In this document: positions 42,788 to 44,094 of the stretch, piece after piece
How the letters are laid out: the number at the start of each line of letters is the position of its first letter
Position numbering within the stretch: position 1 is the first letter of the stretch
Source: Caldifarciminota bacterium
GTDB taxonomy: Bacteria; Hydrothermota; Tepidihabitantia; SM23-42
Direction: 5' to 3'
DNA: 44,094 nucleotides
Assembly (NCBI GenBank): GCA_020353055.1
Contig: CP070686.1
Location: forward strand, 418,888 to 462,981
The notes under the pieces: generated by a model
Told to the model about the DNA's origin: nothing
What the model saw: only the letters and a program-made list of their open reading frames with translations
The model's database searches: none
Program-made: the position numbers and the translations under genes

Positions 42788-43822
42788 TTACGGGATCAGT
42801 GTTACTCGACCGGAGTTTTCTGCTGTTGCCCGGCCAATGATGGAAAAATCCTTCCTGTAATTATGTTTGAAGGCTTCAACCCGTTCTTCAGGCAGGGCAA
42901 CGATCAACCCACCGGAAGTTTCCGAGCCAAAGATCAGATTGACAAGATTCGAGTCGCTGTTTCCCTTGTTAACGCGATTACTAAAGGAATTGATATTCAT
43001 TGTGATGCCCGGTTCAAAAATACCTTTGTCCAGGATGCCCACGGCTCCTTTGTGGGTCGGGATTTTTTGCAGCGAGACTTCTATGCCGACGTTGCTTGCT
43101 TCGCACATTTCAACGAGGTGGCCGATAAGACCGTAGCCGGTGACGTCGGTTGCACCGTGTGCCTCGGCTTTTCGCATTGCCATTGAAGCATCTCTGTTCA
43201 ACGTAGTCATGGCAGCAATGACCGGTTTCATGTCTATTCCCTCATCTTTGCCCATAAGCATTGCCTGGATTACTGTTCCAACACCAACTGGTTTGGTCAG
43301 AATGAGCACATCATTGGGTTTTACCCCTGCGTTTGTAATGATCTTTTTGGGATGGATATAACCCAGAACCGACAATCCGTACATCACCTCAGGAGAGGCA
43401 AATGTGTGACCGCCGATCGTCGTAACGCTGGCTTCCTTTGCTTTATCACTGCCACCTTTAAGCATCTCACCCAGGATTTTGGAGTCACCCATACCAGGGT
43501 AGCCGACAATGTTCAACGCCAGTTTTGGATCGCCGCCCATAGCATAAACGTCCGATATGCAGTTTGCGGCCGCGATCATTCCGAAGGTGTAAGCGTCCTC
43601 GACAACCGGTGTAAGAATGTCAATCGTCTTCACCAGAGCAAGATCATCATTCAGACGGTAGACCCCTGCATCGTCTGCCGTATTCGTACCGACAAGTAGA
43701 TTGGGGTCTTCTACCGGTGGCAGATATTTCAGTGCCTGCGCCAACTGCGCGGCCGAGAGTTTAGACGCTCAACCAGCGCATTTGACCGTGGCGAGAATGC
43801 CTTTCTTCTTGTTTTCCATCAT
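42788..43822 (-). CDS. selD: Selenophosphate synthetase SelD, itself a selenoprotein
   Basis: 344 residues with Sec. Makes selenophosphate from selenide and ATP, the Se donor for SelA. The frame opens at ATGATG (43822/43819) and runs through a TGA (43769-43771) in VKCAGUASKL, the conserved Cys/Sec site with the essential Lys three residues on. Counted from 43819, Sec is residue 17 and Lys 20, as in E. coli Cys17/Lys20. Later motifs: TADDAGVY, GMIAAANCISDVYAMGG, GGHT, TDVTGYGLIGHL, SETSGGLIVALP. Without recoding the gene would be called from a TTG at 43744 and lose its active site. The -10 box is 5 bases from the ATG and no ribosome site is seen: a leaderless mRNA. Confidence 0.96.
43734..43753 (-). 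promoter_or_regulatory. SECIS-like hairpin of selD
   Basis: On the minus strand GCCGCGC, loop AGTTG, GCGC-A-GGC: 7 bp with one bulged A. It starts 15 bases after the UGA, with the loop 22 bases after it, almost the same spacing as in the DUF4242 gene. Confidence 0.6.
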
Positions 43823-43827
43823 GGGTT

Positions 43828-43855
43828 ATTATAGCCACCGACAACAAACTGTCAA
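43828..43855 (-). promoter_or_regulatory. Promoter of selD
   Basis: Minus strand TTGACA (43850-43855), 16-base spacer, TATAAT (43828-43833). The predicted transcript start coincides with the ATG. Confidence 0.75.
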
Positions 43856-43863
43856 CTGATGAT

Positions 43864-43896
43864 AAAAAAAGGGCAGCACGCTGGAACGCGCTGCCC
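43864..43896 (-). terminator. Rho-independent terminator of the gene at the window end
   Basis: GGGCAGC (43871-43877) pairs with GCTGCCC (43890-43896). On the minus strand the stem is followed by seven T (plus A-run 43864-43870). Confidence 0.85.
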
Positions 43897-43914
43897 ACAT
43901 GTATCTCAGACGTA

Positions 43915-44094
43915 TTACTTCAGCAGAACCGCCTTCTCGACGATCTTTCTATCACCGTTTTGCAGGGATACGAAATAGACGCCGCTAGGCAATTTCTGAT
44001 TAGTGTGGTCTGTACCATCCCAACTAATCTGCTTAGCGCATGGGGCAGGGGGTAATGTGTAATGAAAATCTCTTACCAAACGTCCTGTGGCGTC
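43915..44094 (-). CDS. C-terminal end of a secreted protein with sorting domain (5' part outside the window)
   Basis: The last 59 codons of a gene running off the window. They are the second half of the sorting domain: ATGRLVRDF, ISWDGTDHTNQKLPSGVYF, and the ending KAVLLK. TAA is at 43915-43917 and the terminator follows. The passenger domain cannot be known from here. Confidence 0.8.
   Translation of the reverse strand, partial: DATGRLVRDFHYTLPPAPCAKQISWDGTDHTNQKLPSGVYFVSLQNGDRKIVEKAVLLK

Overview
The window reads as a piece of an uncultivated anaerobic Gram-negative bacterium of the FCB/WOR-3 (Stahlbacteria-like) kind. The evidence is a set of secreted proteins that share a FlgD-like / type IX-type C-terminal sorting domain (pattern IYDxSGRLV ... 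LPGGVYF ... KVLLxR), cytoplasmic TPR histidine kinases and TPR Ser/Thr kinases, corrinoid and 2-hydroxyacyl-CoA dehydratase chemistry, and a complete selenocysteine machinery. The phylum is an inference; there is no rRNA in the window.

Region 1 (1-14.4 kb) is mostly secreted proteins: a gingipain-fold protein whose nucleophile seems lost, an SBBP beta-propeller protein, two beta-lactamase-fold serine hydrolases, a decayed gene, a parallel beta-helix protein and an LVIVD-repeat propeller. Between them lies a NarL-type two-component pair (TPR histidine kinase plus response regulator).

Region 2 (14.4-24.7 kb) is regulatory. A Ser/Thr kinase, a glycosyltransferase and a GAF/AAA+/Fis sigma-54 activator form one tight operon. 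Two more paralogous kinases lie upstream. All three kinase genes start from the same type of promoter (TTGACA-N16-TATAAT). Just beyond the activator is a near-perfect sigma-54 promoter with two GGTCA-N4-TGACC dyads upstream of it, facing the LVIVD / small ORF / hydrolase genes. This looks like a self-contained kinase to sigma-54 to secreted-protein circuit.

Region 3 (24.7-31 kb) holds an exported ankyrin plus metallo-beta-lactamase protein, an M6 metalloprotease, an unknown exported protein, tRNA-Sec preceded by stacked hairpins, a four-helix-bundle protein, an M48 lipoprotein peptidase and an intergenic region with two arrays of degenerate 9-bp repeats.

Region 4 (31-43.9 kb) carries selB, selA and selD, the last itself with an in-frame UGA. 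It also has a six-gene overlapping operon (corrinoid protein, two MtaA/UroD-like methyltransferases, two 2-hydroxyacyl-CoA-dehydratase-like Fe-S proteins, one ATP-dependent activase), a two-gene operon (ferredoxin:thioredoxin-reductase-like protein, SAM methyltransferase), and a 79-residue DUF4242-like gene with an in-frame UGA followed by a SECIS-like hairpin. That gene is probably a new selenoprotein and would be missed by ordinary gene calling. The window ends inside another sorting-domain gene.

The two leads most worth following are the candidate selenoprotein at 42254-42493 and the corrinoid / Fe-S / activase operon at 34888-40536. The sigma-54 circuit around 14.4 kb is the third.
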